From: Schizophyllum amplum
Lineage: Eukaryota > Basidiomycota > Agaricomycetes > Agaricales > Schizophyllaceae
Direction of reading: 5' to 3'
Length of the DNA: 64,000 bases
NCBI GenBank assembly: GCA_007026445.1
Contig: VDMD01000004.1
Coordinates: forward strand, 1,240,001 to 1,304,000
Below, in pieces: positions 10,934 through 21,686 of this stretch. A model generated the notes under the pieces. It was not told the DNA's origin, did no database searches, and saw only the letters and a program-made list of their open reading frames with translations. Each line of letters starts with the position of its first letter. Position 1 is the first letter of the stretch. The position numbers were made by a program, and so were the translations under genes.

Positions 10934-11496
10934 GATGGTCGAAAGTAAGGAGCACACAAATCGCAGGTCTAAGTTATAAGGGCAGATCAGAGGCGATGAC
11001 CTCACAGCTTTCCACCATGCGCAGTCGACTTGACGCCGACGGTTTATCACGCTCGGCTTGCAATCCTGCCCTGAACAGGAGAAGAAAGGTACAAAGGCGC
11101 ACAGCGTCTACAACTGCACGAGGGGGGATAAATAACGCAGTTTCTCAACACTCCCTCGTACGCGAGATTGCATGTCGAGGATCAGGACCGTCGACTCCAA
11201 GGGCCGCGCTAAAGTATATGTTAGGTAGATGAGCAGGACCAGGAAGTACTCACAAAGCGGGTCAGGCTTAGTCAGCAAAGAAGAGAGCATGAGAGAACAA
11301 GCAGCCATCGGGCCTGTGCAAGAAAGCAAGCCTGTACCGATTCCGACTCCCGAGGGCGATGTAGGAGGCTTCGTGGCTGCCGGCTTTCGCATGCTGACGA
11401 TACGACCGTATGGTTCAGTACAAAGACGTTCATTAGCGCGACCAACAGATATGTCGAAAACAAGGTGACATCCAGTAGTTCATGCATTACTTAGAT
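10934..11496. other. Intergenic region between PIL1 start and eIF4E end
   Basis: This 560-bp stretch should contain the PIL1 promoter and leader and the eIF4E 3' flank. Short frames on the minus strand contain a hydrophobic run (near 11200-11260), but no splice pattern or homology supports a gene. Confidence 0.45.
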
Positions 11497-12616
11497 TTAA
11501 GCAATAATCTTCTTCGCGCCCTTCCCCTTCTTCTCCGAGTCCTTGTGCGACAAGAACTCGACCTCCGTCGCGAGTGGTCCACCAAGCTTAGCGGTATCCG
11601 CGTAGCCCAGCACCGATGTTTTGAAGTGTTTCCCGATGGATTCGATCCGCGGTCGGAGCTCGTCTTCTGGTGTATTGCCGGGCGCGAGACGCGTCCAGAT
11701 TGAGATACGGTAAAATTGTGGACGCGTCGAGACGATGACGCCCGTGATGAGGGATTGTGGGGCAGGACTGTCGGGGGAATCCCTCACGAGGGTAGAGTCG
11801 AAGGTCTCGCCGATCGCAGCCAGCATCTATCACGTTTGAGTCCGCTTGCAAGTACTGCCAGCAGTGCACTCACGGTATAGAGCCACATTTTATCAACAAC
11901 GTTCCGATGCTTCTCTTTCGGTAGCTGTATACTCCACTTGCCACCCATCTTGTTCGCGTCGTCCTCCCAAGCCGGGATGATGCCCTCCTGCAACGAACGT
12001 GAGAAGATGCGGTTAAGGCATAAGCAGAGGCGGACGTACCTTGAAGAGGTAGTAGTTTGCTTTCTGAGGCAACTGGGATGGCGGAATGATGTTGTTATAC
12101 AGCCTATGCGGTCTCCAGGTCAGCACTCGATCTATCTCACGGTCGTTCGAGATTCACCCCCAGAACTCCTCTACGCTGTCAAAGCTGATAACACGTTTGA
12201 TATCCTCCATCCATCCCTGGGCAGCCATCGGACCGGGAGTAGAGGGGGCTGGTGTAGGGGGGAACGCCGACATGGGCGTCTGGGGGAGATTGCGCCCCTT
12301 GGTGGCGGGGGAGTCGAACCATAGGGTCCAGGGAGAATACAGTGGATGCTATAGTAAAAGTAAAGTCATTAGCGCCCCCACAAGCGCGCGAAATACATGT
12401 ATTACGCACCTTTACGTTGAAGTTTGTAGGATCCGTGAACACGGTTCTGATGGTCTCGGCCTGAGCCTGCATGTCGACCTCGGGGAGCTCACCAGGCTCT
12501 TCGGACCCGGAGCGCTGCTCACCAGGAGGCGTCTCGGAGTCGGGTTTGTCCGCGAGCGCGGCGGAGAGCGCAGCTCTCGAGGCCTGTGCGGCGGGGGGAG
12601 GGAGGGAGGACGCCAT
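11497..12616 (-). CDS. Translation initiation factor eIF4E (mRNA cap-binding protein)
   Basis: About five exons on the minus strand, from ATG 12616 to TAA 11497-11499. The order of blocks is diagnostic: HPLYSPWTLWFDSPATKGR (start of the eIF4E fold), WMEDIKRVISFDSVEEFWGLYNNI, SQLPQKANYYLFKEGIIPAWED, NKMGGKWSIQLPK, MWLYTMLAAIGETFD, and a C-terminal strand block with RISIWTR. The conserved tryptophans expected to stack on the 7-methylguanosine cap are present. The first ~65 residues are Ala/Ser/Glu-rich and disordered-looking, as in many fungal orthologs. A TTG-started extension to 12646 was rejected in favour of the first ATG. It is divergent with the mitochondrial carrier at 12945, sharing about 330 bp. 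Confidence 0.94.
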
Positions 12617-12944
12617 CTGCGCGACGGGGATGATATCGAGTGACAAAAGTGCACGTAGGGGATGTGTGATGACTCTAAGTGCGGTGGTACGCGGGTATTT
12701 GGACGATCAGACGCGGACAGATGGTTGTCGAAAGCAGCTTTGGTGCTCAAACACTTTTTCGCCAACTCGAGAAAGGGACGTGCTGACTAAGACTGACTGG
12801 CCAGATAAGATCACGGACCGGATCCGGCGGCGGCTCCGGCGATAAGCGCCGCTTTCGGCCGGCGACGTAGATATTTCTGATGCTGCCGAGCGTCCGCGCA
12901 CGACTCTTGCTCCCGCCGCCCATCTCGACCGCCAGTCGTCGCGC
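12617..12944. promoter_or_regulatory. Shared divergent promoter region (eIF4E / mitochondrial carrier)
   Basis: About 330 bp separate two divergent ATGs, so both promoters must lie here. I could not identify a single defined element. Confidence 0.4.
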
Positions 12945-14066
12945 ATGGATCCCTTCAATGCAAAGCTCATAGCAGCCGCAACGGGGTCTATGGTCACCGC
13001 ACTGACCAGTGCGTACACTCGCAGTCATCATCGCTCTCGCTCACCCTCTTCAGTGACTCCATTCGATGTCGTCAAGACTCGACTACAGACGCAGGCGCCT
13101 CTCCCTCGCCCGCCCCTCTTCCCAAATCCGCCGGCAGACACATGCTGTCAGCCTGCGGGTGCACCTTGCGTGAACAAGAGCGCAAACAAGCCGTTCTCGC
13201 GCAACATGTCCTCCCTCGCGCGGACGACTACAGAGGAGCTCGGGGTTTGCGTCTGGCACGATGGGAGGATGCAAACAGAGCGCGTGACCGGATTCTATGA
13301 CGCCGCACGGCACGTCTGGCGCGCAGAGGGTGTACGCGGACTATGGAAGGGGGCCGGAACATCTCTGTGCGTTTTGCTTACATGTCCCAGTACTCATGTG
13401 TTCTGACGTCTTTCTAGGCTTATTGGCATGCCCTCCGCAACCGCATACATGCTCACGTACGACCATCTACTTAGGATAGTCCTTCCACCGCTCCTTCCCG
13501 CCTCCATGGTGCCCCTCACTGCTGGCATAATCGCACGGTCGTCGATCACGTCTATCGTCTCACCGTTAGAACTGCTACGCACGAACCTGCAGTCCACCCC
13601 GATATCTACCGCCAACCCGCATACCCTTCGCTCCGTCACCACTTCACTACGGCAGCTCGTCGGCTCGCAGGGCGTCCGCTCTCTGTGGAGAGGTCTCGTC
13701 CCCACCCTCTGGCGAGATGTTCCCTTTTCCGGAATTTATTGGGCGACGTACGAGCGTTTGAAGGCCCAGCTTGCTCGCACTGGGCAAGAGGGTGCTAGCG
13801 TTGCATTCTTCTGTGGTGCAACAAGCGGAATGACGGCCGCGCTCATCACCTCTCCCTTCGATGTACTCAAGACGCGCCGTCAGGCCCTCGTCATGTCAGA
13901 GACCGCCTCCAAGCGCGTTTCTACGGCGCAGGTGTTGAGCAACATCATACGGACAGAGGGTCCCGGGGCTCTCTTTGCTGGCCTTACACCCCGGATGGCC
14001 AAAATTGCGCCGGCTTGCGGTATCATGATTGCATGTTTCGAAGTGGGCACATATTCTGTTGTCTGA
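12945..14066 (+). CDS. MTM1: Mitochondrial carrier, MTM1 / SLC25A39-40 type
   Basis: Three mitochondrial-carrier repeats are visible with their Px[DE]xx[KR] signatures: TPFDVVKTRLQTQ after the first intron (13009-13053), SPLELLRTNLQS, and SPFDVLKTRRQ. AGIIARSSITSIVSPLELLRT is typical of the MTM1/SLC25A39-40 subgroup. Human SLC25A39/40 are linked to mitochondrial glutathione import and yeast Mtm1 to manganese/iron handling of Sod2. The long matrix loop after the first helix contains Cys pairs (TCCQPAGAPC, then GVCVW), which in SLC25A39 form an iron-sulfur site controlling protein turnover. A second intron follows GAGTSL. Six helices are expected in the inner membrane. The start is the first ATG, and the frame ends at TGA 14064-14066. 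Confidence 0.9.
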
Positions 14067-14290
14067 AAAAGTCCGTGTTTACTGAGGCATTATACAGGGC
14101 ATTGGTAAAGCGCTCGCGCGTCCGGCGGAATAGAGGACTAGAGCTATCGGCATCTCATCTCATCTTAGGATTATGGCACTATTGTATTACTACTATACAT
14201 CCATCCACGGGGGAATTAGTACTGTATCATCCATGTATATCATGTGCAAGATGCAAGTCGTGAGCGTCGTAAGTGCGACGACGAAAACGG

Positions 14291-15364
14291 TCATCCTAGT
14301 CTAGCCATCTGCCTCCCTGCCTTCGTGAGCTTGTCCCCGACCTTGTCGACGTCGTTCGTGAGGTCGTCGAGCAGGGTGTTCTGATAGGAAATCTCGCTCC
14401 CGATGGCCTCGCCCATCTGCCGCTGGCGCGCGAGGATAGTTGTCAACTGGCTGAGTTGATCATCCTGTCGATGCATCTGGACCTGCTGCAGGTTGAAGAC
14501 ACCAACGTCATCCAGTGGGCGTGTCTCCTCTGTCTCCTGCGGCTTGGCCTTTTGACCGAAGACGCGAGCGAATGGTTTCGCGCCACCCGAGCTTGTCCCA
14601 AGCAACGCATCCCTATCCGAGTCGGGCGCGGGCTGCGCGGCATACGCTCCTCGGCCCTGCGGCGCGGTAGAGGACCAGCGCGCCACAGTCAGCATCTTGC
14701 CCAGCTTCTCGCAGTCGTCCTGCAGTCGTCCGACCATATCCGTCCGCCTCTGCAGCTCCCCCTCGCTCATGCCACCCATGCCGAGCTCCTGCAAGCCCCG
14801 CGCGAGTGCGCCGATGCGTGGGATGAGCTTCGCCAGCTTCGCTTTCGCGCCGACGTTTGCTTTATGCGCAGCTGGCACGTCCCCGCGATCAGTCAGCGCA
14901 TCGCGCTTGTTGACGTCCGCACGCACGTCGCGCAATATGTTTTCGAGCTCGGTATGCTCGTCCATCCACGAGGACGTACTAAAGGCAGCAGGAGCATTAT
15001 TGCCCGCGCGGCCGGTCGGGACACCTAGGAATTTCTTGAAGGGGAGGCTCTCGCGCCAACGGTCTTCCCGGGAAGAGATGATGGCGCGGAGGTATTGTTC
15101 TAGCCCAGCCTTGCGCTCCTCGAGGATGTTGTTATTGGTGCGTGAACGGAATAGGGAGAGGGCATGTTTGGGGGGCAGCTCTGCTGGCGGCGGCGCGCCC
15201 GTATCCCGCGCGAGGTCGGCGTGCAGTTCGGCGAACTCGGAGTAGCGTCGCCAGATCTGCCAGGCGCGAACGTTCGCCTGGACTTCTATGCGGTAGACAG
15301 TGTGCGCCTTGGGCTCAGACCGCTCCTCGTAGCTTCTGATGTGCACCGCCTGTATGGAGGTCAT
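14291..15364 (-). CDS. VAM7: Vacuolar SNARE Vam7-like protein (PX + SNARE)
   Basis: An intronless 357-aa frame. The N-terminal PX domain (about residues 1-115) has the phosphoinositide-binding RRYSEF motif near residue 40, the proline loop PPAELPPKHALSLF, and LEQYLRAIISS. A middle helical region follows. The C-terminal ~65 residues (RQDDQLSQLTTILARQR through DLTNDVDKVGDK) form a Qc-SNARE helix with no transmembrane segment, as in Vam7. In yeast this protein binds PI3P and joins the vacuolar trans-SNARE complex for homotypic fusion. ATG 15364 is used; an upstream TTG two codons earlier is ignored. It converges with MTM1, about 220 bp apart. Confidence 0.88.
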   Translation of the reverse strand: MTSIQAVHIRSYEERSEPKAHTVYRIEVQANVRAWQIWRRYSEFAELHADLARDTGAPPPAELPPKHALSLFRSRTNNNILEERKAGLEQYLRAIISSREDRWRESLPFKKFLGVPTGRAGNNAPAAFSTSSWMDEHTELENILRDVRADVNKRDALTDRGDVPAAHKANVGAKAKLAKLIPRIGALARGLQELGMGGMSEGELQRRTDMVGRLQDDCEKLGKMLTVARWSSTAPQGRGAYAAQPAPDSDRDALLGTSSGGAKPFARVFGQKAKPQETEETRPLDDVGVFNLQQVQMHRQDDQLSQLTTILARQRQMGEAIGSEISYQNTLLDDLTNDVDKVGDKLTKAGRQMARLG

Positions 15365-15469
15365 TGTCAAGCCGTGCCTCTTGCCTTTTTCGGTCGTCTC
15401 ATTGTTCCTGCATGTATATATACGTCATGAGTGATTTACTGGTATCAATATGCACAAAAGCCTCCGTCC

Positions 15470-16376
15470 TTATGTACTCCCCAAAACCATCTCCCACGTC
15501 CCGTCCTCGACGTTTCGCACGAGGCCTTCGAATATTGTGAGCTCGCACAAAAAATCTACGCGTCTCATCTTGTCGGCGTGCGCACCACAGCGTCGCCAGT
15601 ACGCCGCACGAATCTCCGCCCTGTCGTCCTCAATGATCTCGTCATTCTCCACATCCTCCGCGCGTAACAGGCTCTTCAGTTGTGCATGTATCTGCAAGAG
15701 CACATCCGCGACTGTGATTCCCTTGCCTCCTGTTCCCATGACGTCGATATACCACGGCAGGCGAAAATGGTACAATCGCATATGTGCGACTGGGGGAGAG
15801 GTGGCAAACTGCAACGAATCGTTGTGGGTGAGGGGACCTAATCTTGACGGGTTGATCGTCTGTATGCAGCGTGCGTTGGTGGGGAGATAGCGCATGTCGA
15901 AACAAATGGGTGGCTGCGAAGGTCGGTGAGCGAGGACGTCCAGCAACAATCTCGGCGTCATGTCCTGGACTTCTGCAACGCGGGGTGAGGACACGCTGAA
16001 TGTTCAATGAGGCTTTTAAAACGCACTGTTTACCCTGCTCCTCCCCTTCAGCGGCGCAGTGGTCTCAGTATGCGCAATGAAATCCTCTCTCCAGTCAAGC
16101 GGTCGTTGGCCCGGCTGACGATCCTTGGGTTGCCGAGTCATCTCGTAGCCTCGCCCCGGCGACGCGCTCGTGCTCGCCACAGGCATCTGGCCTTCGACCT
16201 CCATATATGAGCTGCCTACATCGCTCGGCGCCTCCACGACGTAATGATAGCCGTAAGGATGTAGAGCGTACATCGGTGGTCTGGCGTAAGCCTGGTCAGC
16301 GCCGCCAGGCTACGTGAGTCAGTAGAGGAAGCATCACGTACACGTTCTCGTAGGCGGGGTTCACTTGATGTGGCAT
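15470..16376 (-). CDS. DUF6699-domain protein (copy 1)
   Basis: The C-terminal ~165 residues match the DUF6699 pattern: FDMRYLPTNAR, PPVAHMRLYHFRLPWYIDV, GITVADVLLQIHAQL, AYWRRC and MRRVDFLCELTIFEGL. Function is unknown; the domain is very common in Agaricomycetes. Upstream, a Tyr/Pro-rich leader (from MYALHPYGYHYVV, ATG 16273) probably joins a 33-nt first exon MPHQVNPAYEN (ATG 16376) through a 34-nt intron (16343-16310). That intron is unusually short, so 16273 is the fallback start. A second intron of about 60 nt precedes VQDMTPRLLLDVLAH. Related genes lie at 17047 and 19338; the three share the PW.I.V, GxTVxDxxxQ and GVxRVDFL core. The stop is TAA 15470-15472. Confidence 0.8.
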
Positions 16377-17046
16377 TATGGCGCTGGATAGGCAGCGCGT
16401 CGTCAGAAGACGCCAACTCCTTGGGCTCGATATTTAAGGGAGATGGTGGTCGTGAGCAGTGTTGGCGCGTTGACGAGCGGGGCCGACGCTGTGCGCGCTA
16501 CCTACGTGATTCAACTGATTAGCGCCCATGGCTGTACTCGATCAGACCGCTCGCGCAGCCTTATTCGCCGCTCCGGGCCGTAAGCTGCACGTGAATGTTC
16601 GTATCTCGACTTCCTGCTTGGGCGCTCTCCCAGGTATGAGCTTCTTCCCGCCGGAACATCGTGCGCTTTGGCACTCAAAAGCTCAGAGTCATTATGCAGT
16701 GACTCACTACCAAGATGCATCCGGCTCCGATGTCTTTCTCGAGCTGCAACTACTTGGATGTCATGCCTCTCGACGGGCCACGGCTGAAGTTCGCGAGGCG
16801 TCCCGAAACGAGCCCGGATTCCGATGATACGTATAGACAGAGGACGATTCTGGTGGCGCTCTTTATCAACAAGCAATAACAGAGAAAGGTCGCGTCACCA
16901 CACACCGGTTAACGTTGATTGCGGCCTAATGCATTACAGCATTGCACTGCCTGACATAGTCCTGTATAAAGGTGTCAAGCCTCATTGCTGTAGTGTGTCA
17001 CCTGTTCGACCACTGTCCCGCTTCAACGTTAACAGACGGTGTCTAT
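16377..17046. other. Divergent intergenic region between two DUF6699 genes
   Basis: About 670 bp. An ATG frame at 16528-16827 (+) and overlapping frames on the minus strand have no recognisable sequence features, so I do not call a gene. It should hold the promoters of the copies on either side. Confidence 0.45.
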
Positions 17047-18028
17047 ATGCTTTCAGTCGACCCCTTGCGTGCAGCTGCTCCCCCAATGGCACCGCGCATA
17101 CTCCAAGCGAGGCTGCCACCAGATATAACCAACCGCGATGAGCTGGAGTTCGACATGGCATTACTACGACATCGGGACTTAGACGGGTGAGCAAGTAGTC
17201 GTGCGGTCATCTGCAGATAACTCACCATCCGACAGACTTCCCGCCGTCTTCGGGAAGATGGACTTGACTTCCCCTTCCCTACACTGGCAGACACCATACG
17301 GTTCTTCGCAAGGTCTCCCTAAGACCCTGCCAACGGCAAAGCCCCTGTACGGAATGTCTCCAGGTAGTCCGTCATATATCCTGCGCATCTCTCCCAGCGG
17401 CTCGCCCCACTGGTCGAGTATGTCCTCGGCGACGTCCAGTCCAAGGAGAGCCATCGAAGCGATCAATTCTGTTCTCGGGGAGGCGGTTGGCGGACTAGGC
17501 CTAGGACTTCCTCTCGCACCCATGGAGATGCACCCTTCCTTCGAATCCGTCCACAAAATTGCGTACGACCTGCGCGTTCCACTTCAGCATGCATTCCTGT
17601 GGTGTATGGACCACTTCCTATTCACCAACGTAACATCTCACGAGACGACCAATCTTGGTGCCCTAGACTGCATCGTGCATCGGGGGCTGCCATGGTCCAC
17701 TATCCTGTCCTCCGACTCACGTACTGTAGGGGATGTGTTGCACCAGGTCCATGACACGCTTCAACGGCAGATCACGCACGAGGAATGGCAGCAACTGACG
17801 ACTGAGGAAAAAGAATTGGTTTCGCGGGCATACGCACGCCGCTGTCGCGGTCGGCCTGACCTCCTGAGCAAGGGAGTGAGGAGGGTAGACTTCCTGCAGA
17901 AGCGCGTGATAGTGGAGGGTTTATGGTGGGAAGGGTCTTGGATCCTGCGCACGCGCATGCCAACTATGGCCGAGTCGTCTGCCTATATGAACGTATTCAG
18001 CGATAGGTTATTAGATCAGCATCAATGA
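17047..18028 (+). CDS. DUF6699-domain protein (copy 2)
   Basis: Two exons fit, joined across the short intron after HRDLDG (starting GTGAGCAAG near 17188, ending at the CAG before 17221). The domain occupies the C-terminal half: YDLRVPLQHAFLWCMDHFL, TNLGALDCIVHRGLPWSTIL, TVGDVLHQVHDTLQRQIT, YARRCRGRP and GVRRVDFLQKRVIVEGLWW. The middle is Ser/Pro-rich and probably disordered. The first exon is short and the start is uncertain: ATG 17047 (MLSVDPLRAA) or ATG 17086 (MAPRILQARLPPDIT); an upstream exon cannot be excluded because the first ATG overlaps an acceptor-like TTTCAG. Function unknown. Confidence 0.75.
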
Positions 18029-18090
18029 CTATGAGTGTACGCGGTTCGTGCCCTGGGTAGCCGCGAATGCAGGTGGTACAACAACCCGTG

Positions 18091-18743
18091 TCACTTGAAC
18101 ACTGATCTTCTCCTGGTAATTAGTGGACTCGATATTGATTCACTGACATATTTGAACATAGTATTCACTAAGAGGTTGTAAGTGCTTACAGTTAAATCAG
18201 AACGGTGTACAAAAACGGAAGAGTTCGAGAACACACCGTGTTTAGCTTCCAATTCGCGCTTTACTCGCTCATTACCCTCACGGTGAGATTTGGACATCGT
18301 CCCCACGATGTAAGGCATCATCAAGCAGAACCCCTTGCAGATGTAGTCAGCAGACAGAATATATACCAGGACAATTAGCGCACCTGAACCACAACTTCCT
18401 CTGTCATCTCTGTTTCGCGCTCGCTCCGCGACCGCACGCGCCAGCGTTGCTGTAAACGAGTACCGAGCGACGCGTTAACGGTAACGTCTGTGCCATCATC
18501 CTTAGGCTCAAATAGCGCGTCGAAACTCGTCGTAGTTGTCCAGAGGCCCAGTACGTTCAACTTGTCTGTGACTGTGTATCTCAGGGGATTGGCTGGGTCG
18601 GGTTTGCGGTCCACGACAAGCGGGCCGCCGCCAATCATGCGGTCGGGGTCGTGCAGGTGCTGAAGTACAGCATCCGCAGGTACACGGATAATCGTGCTTG
18701 ACGTTACAGTGCGTGATAGAAAGAATGGCCATAACGTCGGCAT
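18091..18743 (-). CDS. DUF7053-like protein
   Basis: Two exons (18743-18384 and 18333-18091) give 200 aa. The first exon carries a START/SRPBCC-like strand pattern: IIRVPADAVLQHLHDPDRMIG, YTVTDKLNVLGLWTTTTSF, DDGTDVTVNASLGTRLQQRWRV, ending in EEVVVQ. The second gives a helix with MSKSHREGNERVKRELEAKHG, matching the usual C-terminal helix of fungal DUF7053 proteins. Homologs normally end soon after that helix, so the last ~40 residues may be intron or UTR rather than protein. Function is unknown; the fold suggests a hydrophobic-ligand pocket (inference). It sits between two DUF6699 genes. Confidence 0.65.
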
Positions 18744-19337
18744 GGTGGTCAACAACAAGAGTCCACAAAAGATCTAACGGTCACGTGATAACTTCCACTG
18801 CTCAATGGATGCCTTCGAAAGTCAGACGCAGCCTCGTTCGACCTCTTTAAATGTCCACACAGGTCGCAAGTATGAAGATACTCGCTACCGAGGCACATAT
18901 TCAAGACTCTCAAGTACTAGCTAGCAGCGCGATAGGATCCTTGCAAGGATGTCGCACCGAAGATGCGTACGCCCCGGCTCGGACGTGAATACAAGGGGAA
19001 CATGGCATGGACCAGCTACAGTGGAGATAATCATACACAATGGACTGCACGGCATGGCATTCGTGACGTTCTACTGCGTGCGAAGTAGTTAGAACCGTGC
19101 AGTGTCGGGATGGGCAGGGCAACTCACCAACATATATTTACAAGGCAACAGATGATCATGAGCGCGAGAGTGCAGAGCGATAAGCGAGAAGTGGTGATAC
19201 AGTGATTCGTTTGCAGCTGGTATACGTTTAGCGGTCGTGATGTCCAAGAAAATTTGTATAGCTGGGTTTGCCCGTCAGCGATACAAGTATATTGCTTTTT
19301 TCGAGCGTCGCATACCTCTGCACGCGACGAGGTCGCG
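18744..19337. other. Intergenic region, no supported gene
   Basis: About 590 bp lying upstream of the DUF7053 gene and downstream of the third DUF6699 gene. Several short frames exist but none is supported. Confidence 0.45.
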
Positions 19338-21210
19338 TCATTCGAGTTTCTTCTTCAGCTTGATCTCCCAGACTCCTCCTTTCTTGTGTAGACCTTCGAA
19401 GATGACCCGTTCACCAAGGTAGTCCACTCGCTTCACACCCTTGCTGAGTTCTTGCGCGTCTTCCTTACATCGTTTGCGGTATGCAGACGTTATCTTCTCC
19501 CTGTCGCTTTCGGTCATCTCCTCGTTCCAGTAGTCCTTCATGAGTATGCTCATAGACAACTGCTCGAACATCTGCCTGATGATATCGCCCACGGTGATGC
19601 CGTTCGGCCGATTCTGCAGAACCTCGATGTACCATGGCAGTCGATGATGGACTAGGCGCATGCGCTCGACTGGCGGCTCAGAGGCGATTTGATAAAAGTC
19701 GATTTCGTTGTGTTGGCGTCGTAAGCAGGGGAAGTTCAAGCAGTTGACGTAGTTGAAGTCGTAGCGGATGTCCCAAAACACAGGCGGAGGTGTGGCGTAC
19801 GCGAGGAGGTACGAGAGCTTGCGGCGCATGGGGTCGGTGAACTCTGCAAAAGCGTGGGAGTGCGATGTCAGCGGAGCAGCGCGCTGGAGAGCTTCGAGGC
19901 GTACGCACCGTCGACAACGGTATCCCGACGCCCGCGCGGTATGTACGACGTCAGCCCGGGCCGTACGCTGTATTCCGGGCGCCATTCGCGAGGGCGACGC
20001 GCTGGTTCATGAGGGCCGTAGCCCTCTGTGGGCTTCCACCCATTGCGGTAGTGAGGACCTGGCCCGTACGCGTCTGACACGCTGCGCTGTACGTCAATCG
20101 AGTTGCTTCGCTTGTTATGACGTGGCCGAGGCTGCGTCTGGGATGCAGAACGGCCGAGGCCGCCAAAGAAGGAGCGGCTGAGGACAGGTTGGTCGGTGCT
20201 TGCAGGTGTGCGTGGTGTTGACAACCCCCGGGACGGCGGCGTCTGCGAGGAGGACCAGCTCTGGGGGGGATAGGGCGAGTTCATGCCCGCCAGGTTGCCC
20301 CATGTCGGACCAGGCGTCTGGCCGGCGCTGGGATGCCAGGGAGAGGGCGGGGCTTCGTTGCGGGGAGCGAAGTACGAATCTGGCACAGGCTCCTGGTCGC
20401 GGGATGGGCTGTCGTCGAAGTCATGCATGTCCCAGCCGTGAGGAGACGGCTGTTCCGGACCTGTTGCCCAAGGGTCGGGTCCCGGTCTGCCAGCAGGTGC
20501 GGCCCAGTCCTCCCATCCGCCAGCTGCGGCTCCTCCGCCGTCGGAATGCCCAGCAGCACCCCAACCGCCGCCGCCTCCTCCTCCTCCTCCTCCGGGAGCA
20601 GCCCAGCCTCCGTTAGCTCCCCAACCGTTCCCCGCTCCTGCATCAGCTCCCCAGCCAGTCCCTCCCGGTGTGCCATTTCCCCATACACCTGCCGCTGGTG
20701 CAGCCCAGGGTGGTCTGGCTTCGGGGCCGTCGACGAGAGGCGGCATGTCGTGTGCGCGTGGCATGGACGTCGCGCGCCTGCGTGGGTGCGGTCCTGCAGG
20801 GCTGTCGAAAGAACAGAGCGATGAGCTCGTCGCTTCGTGTGCAGTGAGTTGAGGTGAAGGTAGGAAGTAGAGTAGCAAGTCAAGGACGGATAAGGAGCTC
20901 AACACCCGCCCTGACGGCGCATCGCCGCATCGTGGCCCATCTAATCACAAGTCATCACAAGAGATCGCATCACGCACCTTCCGACTGGAAAGCCTGTGTT
21001 CCAGTTCGGTGTCGTCTGCTCGGCGTTCGCCGGCTCTCCGTCGCTGTGTTCATGAACATATCGTGCGCCAGGAGGCGGGGGAATCCGCCTTTCGTTCAAC
21101 ACAGACGCTACGTATGCACCAGCGCCAGGACTTTGTCGTGTCTGTTGTTGCGTTGCCCAAGGAGGCGCCGCCCCCCAGGTGGTGGCACGTCGGGGAGCTG
21201 TCAATGCCAT
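19338..21210 (-). CDS. DUF6699-domain protein (copy 3) with long low-complexity N-terminus
   Basis: Four exons are inferred. The first (ATG 21210 to about 20978) is Ala/Pro/Gly-rich and ends FPVGR. A short second exon (WATMRRC...) leads by splice sites near 20902 and 20804 into the large exon, which contains PHPRRRATSMPRAHDMPPLVDG, a Gly/Trp/Ala-rich tract with a run of ten Gly, Pro-rich sequence, and the PGLTSYIPRGRRDTVVDG block just before the domain. The last exon holds DUF6699: MRRKLSYLLAYATPPPVFWD, PPVERMRLVHHRLPWYIEVL, GITVGDIIRQMFEQL, YRKRCKE, and GVKRVDYLGERVIFEGL. The exon 2 join is the weakest point; a simpler start is ATG 20764. It differs from its two neighbours mainly in the N-terminal half. 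Confidence 0.75.
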
Positions 21211-21686
21211 AACTCGTTTGGCGAATCTTCGCTATGGTATTCCCCTGCTGCTCTATTGCAGCAGGCCCTAGGACATCTCAAAAGAGTTTTCTCTAAGGAC
21301 ACGATGTGTACACACCGTGCTCGTCTCCCGACCACTGCGGGGACTGGGATGCAGAAGGATGCGTGGCGAGTCAAGCTACTTCACTCTATATACGGTCGCT
21401 CGAATGTGGACAAAGGTGCCATGCGGTAACTTAGCTCCGAAAATTCTCAGAACCCCATTGAGTTCGTTCGACAGCTTGTGTGGCACAACAGCGGTATGCT
21501 TGTTCGATGACAGCAAACAAAGTGGTATCAACGAAGCTGTGTCATCACGGTCTTCAACTCGGCTCACCACTGCGGTGGTGGATTGTGGCGATGCTGGCCC
21601 ACTACAGGCCCACTATATGACGGACCATCTCCTCGCAGCCGGGGCGCGACGACATCGCCGTCGATAGGATGCACTAGTACAACCGC

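Noticed and set aside
12290..12330. tRNA-like GAGTCGAACC motif
   Set aside because: It lies inside the eIF4E coding exon (FDSPATKGR) and has no cloverleaf partners.
16511..16876. Open frames on both strands between DUF6699 genes
   Set aside because: No recognisable family sequence, no splice structure, and composition is no better than background.
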